The notes under the pieces are model-generated. The model saw only the letters and a list, made by a program, of their open reading frames with translations. It did not search any database and was not told where the DNA came from. Shown piece by piece: positions 1-10,133 of a DNA stretch of 64,000 nt; position 1 is the first letter of the stretch, and each line of letters begins with the position of its first letter. Location: assembly GCF_027244095.1 (NCBI RefSeq), contig NC_069658.1:263756687-263820686 (forward strand), read 5' to 3'. The translations under genes and the position numbers were made by a program. The stretch is from Hemicordylus capensis. Its lineage: Eukaryota > Chordata > Lepidosauria > Squamata > Cordylidae.

Positions 1-59
1 ACATTTTCATCATGCAATGCTTGGGTGCCTGTGCATTGTAGGTGGGAAGCCATTATTAT

Positions 60-560
60 TAAATGATGCCCATCAGAAATAGGGGCTCTGGGAGAATTGT
101 TTCCTGCAGATGGTGCACGGGTATGTCTTTCCCCACATGTGACTGCACTGGTGCTTGACCAGGTAGGAGCTCTGCTTATAGGCCTCCCCAACCTTGAGAT
201 GTTTAAAAGGCCTCTTTTCAGTGTGGATTCTCCAGTGTTCCTCTAGGTGACAGGCCCAGATGACCCCTTCCCCACAAACAGTGCATTTGTTTCACTGCAT
301 GGCTCGGCAGATAAGCCTCCATATCCATGTCAAGGGTAAAACATTTCCCACACTCCCAGCATGTTTGGGGCCTGTTGCTGCAGAAGGTGGGAGCTTTGGC
401 TGAAGCACTTACCACACTCCAGGCACTCAGAGGGACAGTCCCCAATGTGGATTCTCTGATGTGTCAAGTGGGATCTCCAGAGGACGTTTTCCCCACTCTA
501 CCTGCATCTGAACAACTTTTCCCACATGGCACTAGTTTGGCTTTGCTTCTGAATCTTGCC
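60..560 (-). pseudogene. Decayed C2H2 zinc-finger gene (finger array)
   Basis: Reading the - strand in all three frames recovers about six tandem finger remnants, so this was the finger exon of a multi-finger DNA-binding protein. In order they are: a piece around CGKSCSDAG, a finger starting [12 protein letters not shown], one starting CWECGKCF, one with all four ligands (CTVCGEG to HWRIH), one whose two cysteines became H and V (FKHLKVGEAYKQSSYLVKH), and a last one (CTICRKQFSQSP) followed by a stop. Linkers such as RIHTEKRPF between fingers are still visible. At least three frame changes and several stops separate the pieces, so no full reading frame remains. An acidic stretch lies about 200 bp upstream on the same strand, as in the intact zinc-finger gene at 51.7-58 kb, so a related but dead paralogue is likely. 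The start of the gene is not visible. Confidence 0.75.
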
Positions 561-764
561 ATCTATAACCAAGATGGCAACCAGCTTTCTTCTGAATCTT
601 TCCACGTATAACCAACCATACTTTGATACTGTTCTTCATCCTCTCTTTGCACTGACAATCTCTGTCCCCTTCTGACTGTTTCACTTGCTCTCCACAGGAA
701 GGCTGGATCTTGCAGGATTTCGCAGCTGTAGCTCCTGATGTCTGTTGTTCCAACTTCTTAGCAC

Positions 765-820
765 CTCCCCACCATCCTCCATTTCTTCATCCTCTCCATC
801 ATAGTCCTCCTCTTCCTCTT
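765..820 (-). pseudogene. Acidic patch, possible upstream part of the zinc-finger relic
   Basis: On the - strand this encodes a run of about 18 mostly E/D residues (KEEEEDYDGEDEEMEDGGE) ahead of the decayed finger array. The intact zinc-finger gene in this window has comparable acidic tracts (EEEDKEENEE and EEEEEED) ahead of its fingers. The link is inferred from position and composition; a biased low-complexity stretch is the alternative. Confidence 0.35.
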
Positions 821-870
821 TGCTGTTGTTCAGCAACTTTTTAACAGCTAGAAGAAGGCAAAAGAGAATC

Positions 871-1411
871 TGGGTGTGATAGTGGCTGCCCAACAACTCA
901 ACCAAGCCCCCGAGGCCTTCTTTCCTGGCCCTTGGGCTCAAGGTCACTGACACATAAACTGAGACACAAGCAAAGGGCTCTTGAGCCCCATCCCTCTGAA
1001 TGTCAGTGGCAACAGAGGATTTGGCAAAGTTCTCCTGGTATGTACCTCCACTACATCATTCCGTTTGCCCGTCTTGGCAAAAGAGCTCAAGGGAGCAAGT
1101 GAAAAGCTAAGGTACATAAGAAGATGGCTCTGCCCAAGCCTCCAATGCTGTTCATGCTGGGGAGTAGGGGCTTCAAGCAGTGTTCCCTCTAAGGCGTGCG
1201 CATGTGCCTGTGCTCACAAGTTTTTTGATATCTGCTCAGTTAGTTTTAGATCCCACTCAGGTTGAATCAGGAAGGCCCCATTCTGAATGCATGGATGCAC
1301 ACACTGCCTTGATACTTCTGCCCAGAACAAAACTCATTCCATACACAGATGGAAAAAAATTAGAACACTGGCTTCAAGGGCCCTTTGCCCATCCAAGAAC
1401 TCTTCTTTCAG
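871..1411. other. Intergenic, nothing recognised
   Basis: No finger remnants, LINE or SINE motifs or splice-flanked exons were seen. Short open frames here have no recognisable protein features. Confidence 0.4.
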
Positions 1412-2014
1412 TAGGGGTGTGCAAGCTGGCTCGAATTGAAGGATTCTGGTCAGAACCGAATCAGGCCTGGTTCGAGCCGGCTCGGAACTTACTGGTAAAA
1501 GGGAATCCGGTAAATTGGGGTGGAAAGGGAGTAAATGTTGACCTTAGAAGTGCCACTGGTGGTGGCTCGGGCTGGCAATGGCCCCTCCCGACCCCCGCCG
1601 GAGCAGGCAGGGCTAGTCCAGGCTTCTGCACATGCATCGAGGTCAATAAATGGCCTCCACGCATACACAGGGGCCATTTGCATGACCGTTACACATGCAG
1701 GGAGGCCCCACCGGCTCTGCCTGCTCCAGCAGGGGTGCATGGCATAGTCTTTATTTGGGTCTTTGACCAGCATAAAGTGGGGGTGGGGGAGAGCCACACA
1801 CCCCCCGCCAGCAGTAAAAACGTACTCCCCTCCCGCCCCAACTAGTTTCAGCGAAGTCCCCTGCTCCCCGCTTTACTGGTATTACCAGATTACCAGATTC
1901 CCCTTTACCAGTAGTTTCGAGCCCACTCAAACCAGGCCCAGTTTGAATTTGCACAAATCGGCTCAAGTCCAGTTCTATTTGAGCTGAACTGGGTTTTCCA
2001 GTTTTGTGCACACT
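1412..2014. mobile_element. Non-autonomous element with long terminal inverted repeats
   Basis: The left end (TAGGGGTGTGCAAGCTGGCT) is mirrored by the right end (TTTTGTGCACACTT). The similarity continues inward for about 100 bp: the left block around 1466-1512 (gcctggttcgagccggctcg, then actggtaaaagggaatccgg) matches the inverted block around 1885-1945. The centre is GC-rich and non-coding. No transposase is seen and no clear target-site duplication could be read, so the superfamily is unassigned. Confidence 0.6.
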
Positions 2015-2577
2015 TCTCTCTCAGTTTAGACAGGAGTGAGTGGAGGTGGTGTCGGGGGGCTGGGGGGAGAGTAAATAGCACTTACATTTACATTTATATA
2101 CCACTGGCCCTTCAGCTTTTCATTCAAAATATGGTCCACCTTAAAAATTAGTTTCTGGGAAGAGCTATATAAGATCTGCCTTCCTAGGTGAAACCAATGC
2201 TATGTATAACTATGCTAAAACAAAAATTAAAATTTTGCAACCAAATTGCAAATTGCATGACATAATCTATGCCATGAAAATCTGGATTTAGGAGCTGGAA
2301 TAAAGGGTTCCGATTTAGTAAATCTGCATATATTTACATAATTCTGCTTCTGCTATTCATGGGGGAAGGGTTTTGCAGAGTATTGAAATCTTTTGATAAC
2401 TTAAACGGAACCTCCATGTCCAGAGGCAGAATACCTTGGAATTCCACATCCTCTGAGGACAAACAACACAAGAGAGCTGTTGTCTTTGTGCTGTGCTTTT
2501 CAGGTTCCCAGAAGATCTAGCTGGCTATTGTTAGAGGGGGGAAATGCCAGTTTCTATCCAAACCTTTGGTTTGGTAC

Positions 2578-2745
2578 AGCAGAATTGTTCTAAACATAGG
2601 AAGCTGCCTTGTACCAAATCAGACCGTTAGTCTGTTTAGCTCAGTATTGTTTATACTGAGTGGCAGCAGAACTCCAAAGTTTCAGGTAGGAGTCTTTCCC
2701 AGCCCTACCTGGAGATTGCCAGGGATTGAACCTGGAACCCCTGCT
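2578..2745 (-). mobile_element. Sauria-type SINE
   Basis: In - orientation it carries a degraded tRNA-like box B region, a middle part around CTGGCAATCTCC, and a tail reading TACTGAGCTA, then TCTGATTTGG and GGCAGCTTCC. This tail resembles the 3' end of BovB LINEs, as expected for Sauria SINEs. It abuts an L2-tailed short repeat. Confidence 0.6.
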
Positions 2746-2875
2746 AATTGGACAAAGAGGCACCTTTTTAATGTGGGGATTATCTTTATTTAGTGTGTGT
2801 GGGGGGGGGGTGTAACTGCCCTATCTACTCCCAGCATAGTACCTCCAGTGACTGTTGCTGGTATAGGTTCGTGGA
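2746..2875 (+). repeat. L2-tailed short interspersed repeat, 5' fragment
   Basis: It starts CCCCTGCTAATTGGACAAAG and runs through the diagnostic block ending CCAGTGACTGTTGCTGGT. The same series is found at 10.1, 22.9 (-), 30.0 (-) and 39.3 kb. It lacks the tail seen in the 39.3-kb copy. The family name is not known to me. Confidence 0.6.
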
Positions 2876-3655
2876 CTGGGAGTGCTCCGGGCTCCCAAAC
2901 TCTCCCTGGTTTCTCAGAATGAGGATGAGGCCAGGAGTGCTTTTTATCAGCTTCGGCTGATATGCCAGATACGTCCGTTCTTGGAGACTAGTGACCTTAA
3001 GACGGTGGTACATATGCTGGTAACCTCTAGGCTTGACTACTGTAATGCACTCTTCATGGGGCTGCCTTTGTACGTAGTTTGGAAACTTCAATTGGTATAG
3101 ACTATGGCAGCCAGACTGGTCTCTGGGTTTACCCAAAGGGACCATATAACAGCAATTCTAAAAGAACTGCACTGGCTGCTGATAGGTTTCCGAACGAACT
3201 ACAAAGTGCTAGTTATTACCTATAAGGTCCTTAACAGCTTAGGTCTAGGGTATTTAAGAGAATGCCTTCTCTGTTGTGAACTCTGTCACCTGGTCATCTG
3301 GAGAGGTTCGACTATGGGTGTCGCAAACTCATTTGGTGGCAACTTGGGACTGGGCCTTTTCTGTGGCTGCCCCAGGGCTTTGGAACACGCACCCTGCTGA
3401 AATAAGAACATCTCCTTCTCTGTTTGCAAATTGCTTTTCTTTTTTATTTTTCCTGAAGATGTACCTGTTTTCCCAGGCTCTCAACTGAGATTCTATTTTT
3501 AAATTTAAATGTGTTTTTAACTATAATTTTTATCTTTTTATGAATTTTAAATGTGTTATATATTATGTTTTAATTCTGTACACTGCCTAGAGATTTTTAT
3601 ACTAGGCAGTATATAAATTCAATAAATAAAGAAATAAATCAATAAATAAATATTT
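2876..3655 (+). mobile_element. L2 LINE, 3' part
   Basis: Broken frames encode the C-terminal reverse transcriptase region: LVTSRLDYCNALFMGLPLY, then a block like AARLVSG with RDHITAILKELHWL and YKVLVITYKVLNSLG. The 3' end has the L2-like tail (actgcctagag, aggcagtatataaattc) and ends in AATAAATAAA-type repeats. The 5' end is truncated. Confidence 0.8.
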
Positions 3656-3675
3656 ACACTTATATTTATCCCTAT

Positions 3676-3950
3676 CTAAAGGTAAAGTTGTGCCATCGAG
3701 TCATTGTCGACTCCTGGCGACCACAGAGCCATGTGGTTTTCTTTGGTTTCATATGGTTTCCTCTCTTTACAGGAGAGGTTAACCATTGCCATCTCCTGCG
3801 TAGTACGAGATGATGCCTTTCAGCATCTTCCTATATCGCTGCTGCCCGATATAGGTGTTTCCCATAGTCTGGGAAACATAACAACAGGGATTTGAACTGG
3901 CAAACTCATGCTCCCTAGGCAAGTTACTTCCCCACTGTGCCATTAGGTAT
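3676..3950 (-). mobile_element. tRNA-derived SINE with RTE-like tail
   Basis: Reversed, it begins with a tRNA-like head (gggaagtaacttgcctaggg and a degraded box B) and continues through GGGAAACACCTATATCGGGC and AAAGGCATCATCTCGTACT. It ends in the tail with gtcgccaggagtcgacaatg. Related copies lie at 24.6 (-), 31.7 (+) and 46.8 kb (+). Confidence 0.65.
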
Positions 3951-4570
3951 ATAGTATAGTAAATACATTCCCAAATGAGAACCTGTATTTTCAAAAATAC
4001 AATAAGCTAAATAGTAATCAACAAATGACATTAATCTTCTTAACAATCCCGAACTATAGATATTGAAAACCAGATATTGAACGTAATTAATGTTCATTTC
4101 CCTGTAGGGTTTTCTGAGAGGCTAGCTTCTCATTCTCCACTACCTCCTCAGATTTTCTCCTTTTTCCTCTTTTCCTGATACACTAGACTAGAGTGTCATT
4201 ATTCCCTACCCTATCAGGTTGTCTTCTAAGTTTGCTCATGCCCAGTCTCCCTGTTTGTAGCCTCTCAGTTGCCCATACCTTGAGGAGACTCTTACCCTGT
4301 AATATCAGAAACTCTTAAACTGGAACAGGTTGCATGGACATAAACAGGCATTTCTGCTTCTACTTTCTGTAAAAAAAACAAATCCAAAGTGTACTACTGT
4401 AAAAATTTAAAATTGTTCAAAAATGTATTTTTGAAAAATGAAATTATATATATTTAAAATTATGTTTAAGATGTTTGAAATTGTTTTTTGAACAATGTAA
4501 TTCATTATCTTTAAAACATCTTGAACTATTTGGAATGTTCAAATTGTACTGAAGAGTCTTTGTTGTGGCA
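3951..4570. other. AT-rich intergenic stretch
   Basis: AT-rich DNA with no reading frames or repeats that I recognise, apart from short TTTAAAATT/TTTGAAAT-like self-similar runs around 4390-4540. Confidence 0.35.
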
Positions 4571-4900
4571 AAACATTCGAATTCCCTTGTCCCAACAGTA
4601 TCACCTGGGTGTTCAGAGCCAGCATAACATAATGGTTAGAGTGTTGGACTAGGACCAGGAAGACCCGAGTTCAAATCCACTTTCAGTCATGTATCTCTCA
4701 GCCTAACCTACCTCACAGGGTTGTTGAGGGTAAAAATAAGCATGAACTCCTCAGAGGAAGAGCAGGATATAAATGTAAACAATAATAAAAATATATAATA
4801 ATAAAAATAAATAAACGACACAGTTAGTGAAGAGACTTGTCTAATCCACAAGCTTGCAAATGATTGTCTGTGAACCCAGCATAACTTCTTGGACACAGAT
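4571..4900 (-). repeat. Unnamed interspersed repeat, interrupted by a MIR-like SINE
   Basis: The reverse complements of 4821-4900 and 4571-4616 match, in that order, a continuous stretch at about 44.44-44.57 kb (gctgggttcacagacaatca, then ttgggacaagggaat). A related 5' portion is at 42.05-42.2 kb. The MIR-like SINE at 4619-4815 sits exactly between the two halves, so the repeat is older than that SINE. No coding motif is seen. Confidence 0.6.
4619..4815 (+). mobile_element. MIR-like CORE-SINE
   Basis: A tRNA-like head has box A (TGGTTAGAGTGTTGGACTAG) and box B (GAGTTCAAATCC). A core follows (TCTCAGCCTAACCTACCTCA, then CAGGGTTGTTG) and a tail with gaagagcaggatataaatgt. The order matches mammalian MIR. 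It is inserted in the unnamed repeat at 4571-4900. Confidence 0.75.
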
Positions 4901-4902
4901 TA

Positions 4903-5890
4903 ATAAGAACAGCCCCGCTGGATCAGGCCCAAAGTCCATCTAGTTCACTGTTTCACACAGTGGCCCACCAGATGCCACAGGGAGCCTACAGCAGGTTGAG
5001 GGCATGCCCTCTCTCCTGCTGCTACTCCCCTGCAACTGGTATTCAAAGGCATCCTGCCTCTGAGGCTGGAGGTAGCCTATAGCCCTCAGACTTGTAGCCG
5101 TTGATAGACCTCTCCTCCGTGAAGTTATCCAAACCCCTCTTAAAGTCATCCAGGTTGTTGGTTGCCACTGTCTTGTGGCAGAGAATTCCACAAGTTGATT
5201 ATGTGTTGTGTGAAAAAGTATTTCTGTTTGTTGGTTCTAGATTTCCTGGCGATCAATTTCATGGGATGACCCCGGGTTCTAGTGTTACGTGTGAGAGAAA
5301 TTTCTCTCTATCCACTTTCTCTCCACCATGCATGATTTTATAGACCTCTATCATGTCTCCCCACGGTCATCGTCTTTTTTCTAAACTAAAAAGCCCCAGA
5401 TGTTGTAGCCTTGCCTCACAAGGAAGGTGCTCTAGGCCCCTGATCATCTTGGTTGCCCTCTTCTTCACCTTTTCCAGTTCTACAATGTCCTTTTTTAGAT
5501 GTGGTGACCAGAATTGAATGCAGTACTCCAGGTGTGGCCACACCATAGTTTTGTATAAGGGCATTATAATATTAGCAGTTTTATTTTCAGTCTCCTTCCT
5601 AATGATCCCTAGCATGGAATTGGCCTTTTTCACAGCTGCTGCCGCAAGATCCCACTCCTGCTCAGTCACCGACAGCTCAGTTTCCATCAGCGTATACGTG
5701 AAGTTGGGGTTTTTCATCCCAATATGCATCACTTGACACTTGGCAACATTGAAATGCATTTGCCATTTTGTCACCCACTCACCCAGTTTGGAGAGCTCCT
5801 TTTGGACCTCCTTACAATCTGTTTTGGATTTCACTACCCTAAATAGTTTGGTATCCACTGCAAATTTGGCCACCTTGCTGCTTACCCCAA
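4903..5890 (-). mobile_element. CR1 LINE, 3' fragment
   Basis: The - strand encodes the C-terminal CR1 reverse transcriptase region in one 168-residue open stretch (5367-5873): VDTKLFRVVKSKTDCKEVQ, then LGEWVTKWQMHFNVAKCQVM, MHIGMKNPN and KKRATKMIRGLEHLP. It ends at 4903 with the typical 3' end (reversed: CCTGATCCAGCGGGGCTGTT). It is closely related to the longer CR1 at 24.9-29.75 kb. The 5' end is truncated near the region just past the catalytic aspartates. Confidence 0.85.
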
Positions 5891-6631
5891 CTTCTAGATC
5901 AAAGTAGATCTACAGTTTGAACGCGCAGGTCCTCCTGAGTTCCAGTCCTGGATAGGACTCCCATCAGTTTTCAGGTACCTGGCTGGGCCCCAACAGATTC
6001 CACTACCACCACATTTTAAACTCCAAGGGTAGGCTGTTCTGATGGGTGCTGCTTTCTGATGGACTCGTGTGTCTGTTTTCAATACTTTGTCAGATTGCAT
6101 TATGGGCTTTTATGATTTCCTGTGTAGGGTGTGCTTTTGCAGGAGCTTGGCACTAAGGAGGTGCCATGGAGAGGGGTGATTACAAGCACTTCTAATCATT
6201 TGCAGTCATGCAAGCAACAGACCTCCACAATAGTCCTCAAAAGTGACTTCTGGAGGGACAAGCTTGAGGAAGATTAAATGTTAAACTGCAATGAATGGCA
6301 CTGGAGCACTGGCCAGTATTTGCTCTCAAACAGGGCACACAGTCCCATTTCTGAGTGAAGCCACGCCCCCTGCTGCGTCTGACGCAGGGCCCGCCGCCAC
6401 TGAGTCACCTCCACCACCACCCCCCAGGGATGGCCCTAACAATAGCTGGACTAGTTTTTAAGGAGCCACTGGACTAGTAGCCATATGTCTTTGATGGAAC
6501 AATGATTAGCTCTTTGGAACTTAATTTATTGGAAATTGGTTTCTATTCTTTCTCGTGGTGGACTACAGAAAAAACGTGTGATGTTTGTTGTTTTTATTAA
6601 AAACAGAAATTTGGGCTGAAACGTGTCAGAA
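5891..6631. other. Intergenic; possible GC-rich MITE remnant
   Basis: No gene seen. A short segment at about 6358-6430 (gccacgccccctgctgcgtc) resembles the GC-rich hAT-type elements at 37.5 and 43.2 kb and may be a remnant. Confidence 0.35.
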
Positions 6632-6838
6632 ACCAAAGCATAGTGTACTGGTTAGTGTTGGACTAGGACTGGGAAGACCCGAGTTCGAATCCCCGTTCAA
6701 CCATCAGTGACTCTGGGCCAGTCATGTATCTCTCAGCCTAATCTACCTCACAGGGTTGTTGTGGAGATAAAAATAAGCATGTACACCTCTCTGATCTCCT
6801 CGGATGAAGAGTGGGATATACATGTAAAAAAACAAAAA
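6632..6838 (+). mobile_element. MIR-like CORE-SINE
   Basis: Same head (ctggttagtgttggactagg), box B (GAGTTCGAATCCCCGTTCAA), core (CTCAGCCTAATCTACCTCAC) and tail (gagtgggatatacatg) as the copies at 4.6, 46.5 and 63.0 kb. It ends in an A-rich run. Confidence 0.75.
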
Positions 6839-7239
6839 CAAAACCCCATAAAATGATCTTAAGTACATGAAATCCCTTTAAAAGGAAAGAATTTGAAATG
6901 TGCTCCAAAAAGTAGCAACTGACATGCTTTGGTGTAGAGTTACTGTATTTCAAAAACAACATTTTGCTCTTAAAGTTGTGCCATAATATTGATAATGTGG
7001 CTATAACACATTTTCCCGAACTTCCAAGCAGGGAAAATATTTCCAGAATTCTTCAGGGGAGTGCATCTGTTACAGCCATCAGAAGCAGCTTGCTAAGTTG
7101 GCTTGCAATGCTCCATAGAGTTTAAAAGCAAACGACATGAACAGCAGTACTCATGCGCATGCTAAATCTAAATGAAGTGAAATATTTCTTGAGTAGGGTA
7201 GGGCTTAAGGTTGCATTTCAGGCTGTAGGCAGGTACCGC

Positions 7240-7668
7240 GATGGGCCCAGAGGAGGCTGCCAAGTAGATCCTAAAAACTGGGGCTGCGCGATTCATGGTG
7301 GACTGGAGCCCTGGCACCTAGCCCTGCCCATTCCTGGAGGCATCCAGACCATACGAATAAAGTCGTTCGTTCCGTGGTCTGTCCAGCCCGAAAGGCGTTC
7401 CCTGTCACGTGTCCAGAAACATTGCGGGTCGGTTCTTTTTTCACTGGCTCTCCCCTGGGCGAAAGACAAGGCGAGCCTCCAATCAGGATCCGCCATGAGA
7501 AATACAGGGCAGAGCTTGGCGAAAAGGAGAAGCGGAATTCAGGAGGCGTGTGTGATCGACAGCTCTTCGGCTCAATACCCGTCTGGAGGTCCCCTCTGCT
7601 TTCCCCGCCCTTCTCCAGCCATGGGCAGGGGTGGAACAATGGGAAGCAAAGGAGGTGCAAGCCGGAAG
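7240..7668 (+). promoter_or_regulatory. MPZL1: Putative MPZL1 promoter, CpG-rich
   Basis: GC- and CpG-rich DNA runs from about 7240 to 8080 across exon 1. Visible motifs upstream of the start codon are a CACGTG E-box at 7406-7411, a CCAAT box at 7479-7483 and a GC box (CCCCGCCC) at about 7603-7610. No TATA box is evident, which is usual for CpG-island promoters. Transcription start sites cannot be placed from sequence alone. Confidence 0.6.
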
Positions 7669-7765
7669 ATGGCAGCGGCGGTAGCAGGAGGTAGCGGTCT
7701 AAGGGAGCGCGCGGTGTCCGCAGCCCGGCTGCTCGCGCTCTTTCTGGTGGCTGCTCTGAGCCTGT
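7669..7765 (+). CDS. MPZL1: MPZL1 exon 1 (signal peptide)
   Basis: This encodes the first 32 residues plus one base of MPZL1, a type I membrane glycoprotein with one Ig-V domain. In mammals it is a receptor-like protein that recruits SHP-2 through cytoplasmic ITIMs. The residues form a signal peptide: short basic n-region (GLRERAVSAAR), then a hydrophobic core LLALFLVAALSL. I chose ATG 7669 because it has a strong Kozak context (A at -3, G at +4) and gives a leader of normal length. In-frame ATGs at 7621 and 7639 would only add a Gly-rich extension. The exon ends at 7765 before a consensus donor (GTAAGT), in phase 1, which fits exon 2. Downstream in-frame codons to about 7820 are intronic. 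Confidence 0.82.
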
Positions 7766-10133
7766 GTAAGTGCAGACTCGTGTCGGGGTCGGCGTGGGAG
7801 ACTGAGAGAAAGAGAGGCGCCTGATGCTCCCCTCCTTGAGCCCCGCCGCCGTAGGCAGAGCCACTACGGGGCGGGAGAGCGAGCGAGCCATTTGCGCTTT
7901 CGGGAGAGGACCAGCCCCTTGGCGCAGGCTGGCTGAGAAGTGCCCGAGAGAACCCACGGAGTCCTTGGGTCGGCTGTGGGGAAGGGAGAGGTGTTGCTTC
8001 TTCGGTGGATTGTGTGTGTTGGGGTGGAGGGACTGGAGATCCTCATCGTCTCCTGGTAGCGCCTCTCCGTGTGATGCGATTAACCCCTTTGCTCTTAAGG
8101 AGTTTCATGTTAACATGGTCAGCTCTGCATAGTCCTAGATAAGGGTGAATGCTGACCCGGGGAAATCTGCGTGCCCTTGAACTAGTCTCTCTTGTCTCCC
8201 AGTTAAAGATAAGCGACAAAGTCCCTGTACGTGGTTGGTGGGGGTGGGAGTGAGAGTGTTCATCTTTAATTTCCTGTTTTCGTATGTAGTTCTGATTCCT
8301 TTGTAGGCACTGCTTCAATCATAGGGAGGGTTGATGCGATGAGCATGGCGTGAGAATAATCTCCCAAACTGATATGGTGACACATCGTTTGAGTTAATCT
8401 AGTCTTATCTGAGGCGTGTGGTCCGAATGAAGTTATTTCATTCATTCTGCATGCAGAACTAGATTTTACTCACATGTGTGCTGAGCCCAGGGCTTACCAG
8501 CCACCACAAACTTGCTATCAGAAGCTTGTGTGATGGCAGGTAAAGCTACACTCTGTGCAAGTCAGTTAGGGTCGACTCATCCGTTACACCAGCTGGACAT
8601 CTTGCTGATACACAAAAACATTTTTTTCCCTGGTCATGTTACAACACAATCAATTTTAGTCAAATTGACATATGCTCACCCCAAAGTCATGGTGTTCAGT
8701 AACATCACCAGATGGCTAACCTGTTTAGAGCCAAGAACAACAATAGTTCCTAACTATAGCTTTCTTTACTTTTCTGTGTAAACTGATCCCAGTCTTCTCA
8801 GACATGTTCTGTATTGCCTTGAGCATTTTCTTGTTGTGGCCTCACTGGCCTGTGTATGCAAAACTTAGTCGAATGCAAAATGGCTACTCTAGCCAGCTGC
8901 AGTAAAGTCAGGTCACGCTATTCAGGGGTAAAGATGATATAAAATCAAACAGTACATCCATTAGTTGGGAAGGGGATTTCTGTATGAAGTAGCTGTGCCT
9001 TGTTTCCACAAAGGACTATGCTTTGAGCCTGTATGGAGTCTGGTCTAAAGAGTATGATCAGTCTGAAGCTGTCTGCTGTTCACTGTTATCCAACTCCTTC
9101 ATTTTAATGAAGGAAGAATATACTATTAACTGGATACCTCTGCAGAACTATCCCCTGGGCACTTTACAAACCCAGTTACTTCAAGAAATGGAACACTGAA
9201 TAGAACCACATCAAAATAAACAGTTATTAACCAACATTTTAAGACTAAGGCTAATGGAACAAATACCCTAATCTTAAATGACTTGAATATGAGTCCAGCC
9301 ATGAGTCCATAAGCAATATGAAGTGTTGCTTAGACTCTTACCCAATTTAGCAGCTTACTTATCTATTTTTTATCTTTAATATGCTTGTTATATATTATAT
9401 TATATAGACATGATCGCTCCCTTCCGACCTGCTTCAGAAATGGCCCCTTGGTATACTGAGGAGTTGTAGGGGCTGAAGCGGTTGGGTAAGTGACTAGAAC
9501 ACAAGTGAAGGAGAATTCGGATGCAGCATGTGACCCATTTGAAGGCTTATGCGGAAGCCGTGCATGTAGCGAAAAAGAGATTTGTGAGTGCAGGTTTGCG
9601 TTCAACAGAGCTATCCTGGGTTGTGAGGAGTTTAATTTTTGCTCCTTCTGCTTCAAATCATCCCTTGGGGTTGTTCTGCTGTGACGCTTTTAATGGGTTC
9701 TTTGCAGACAAAATATCCTGTATTTGGGCCGACTTGGACTCCACTATTTCTGCAAGGTCTATGAAAGAGGTGTCCAGAGATCCCTCTTGCAGAATTAGGT
9801 TGGATCAGTTTCAATCTGTGGCTCCTGAAGATGTGGACAAGCTGCTCGGGGCAGTTTGACCTGCCGCTTGTTCTCTGGATCCTTGCCCGATTTGGCTGCT
9901 TCTATCTAGCAGGGGGACTGCTGGAGGTGGCCTAGGTAATATCATAAATACATCGCTGAGGGAGGGTAGGGTGCCTCCTTGTCTGAAGGAGGCAATGGTT
10001 AGACCGCTTCTTGAGAAGCCTTCCCTGGACCCCGTAAGGATGGATAGTTACAGGCTAATCTCCCTTGTTTGGGCAAAGTGATTGAGAGGGTGGTGGCTGA
10101 TCAGCTCCAGGCAGTTTTGGAGGAAACATTGGT

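Noticed and set aside
1180-1845. 221-codon open frame on the + strand
   Set aside because: Runs into the TIR element at 1412-2014 and has no protein features.
7153-7620. 5' extension of the MPZL1 exon 1 frame
   Set aside because: In-frame but without conserved residues and rich in promoter motifs; the ATG at 7669 has the better context and gives a normal signal peptide.
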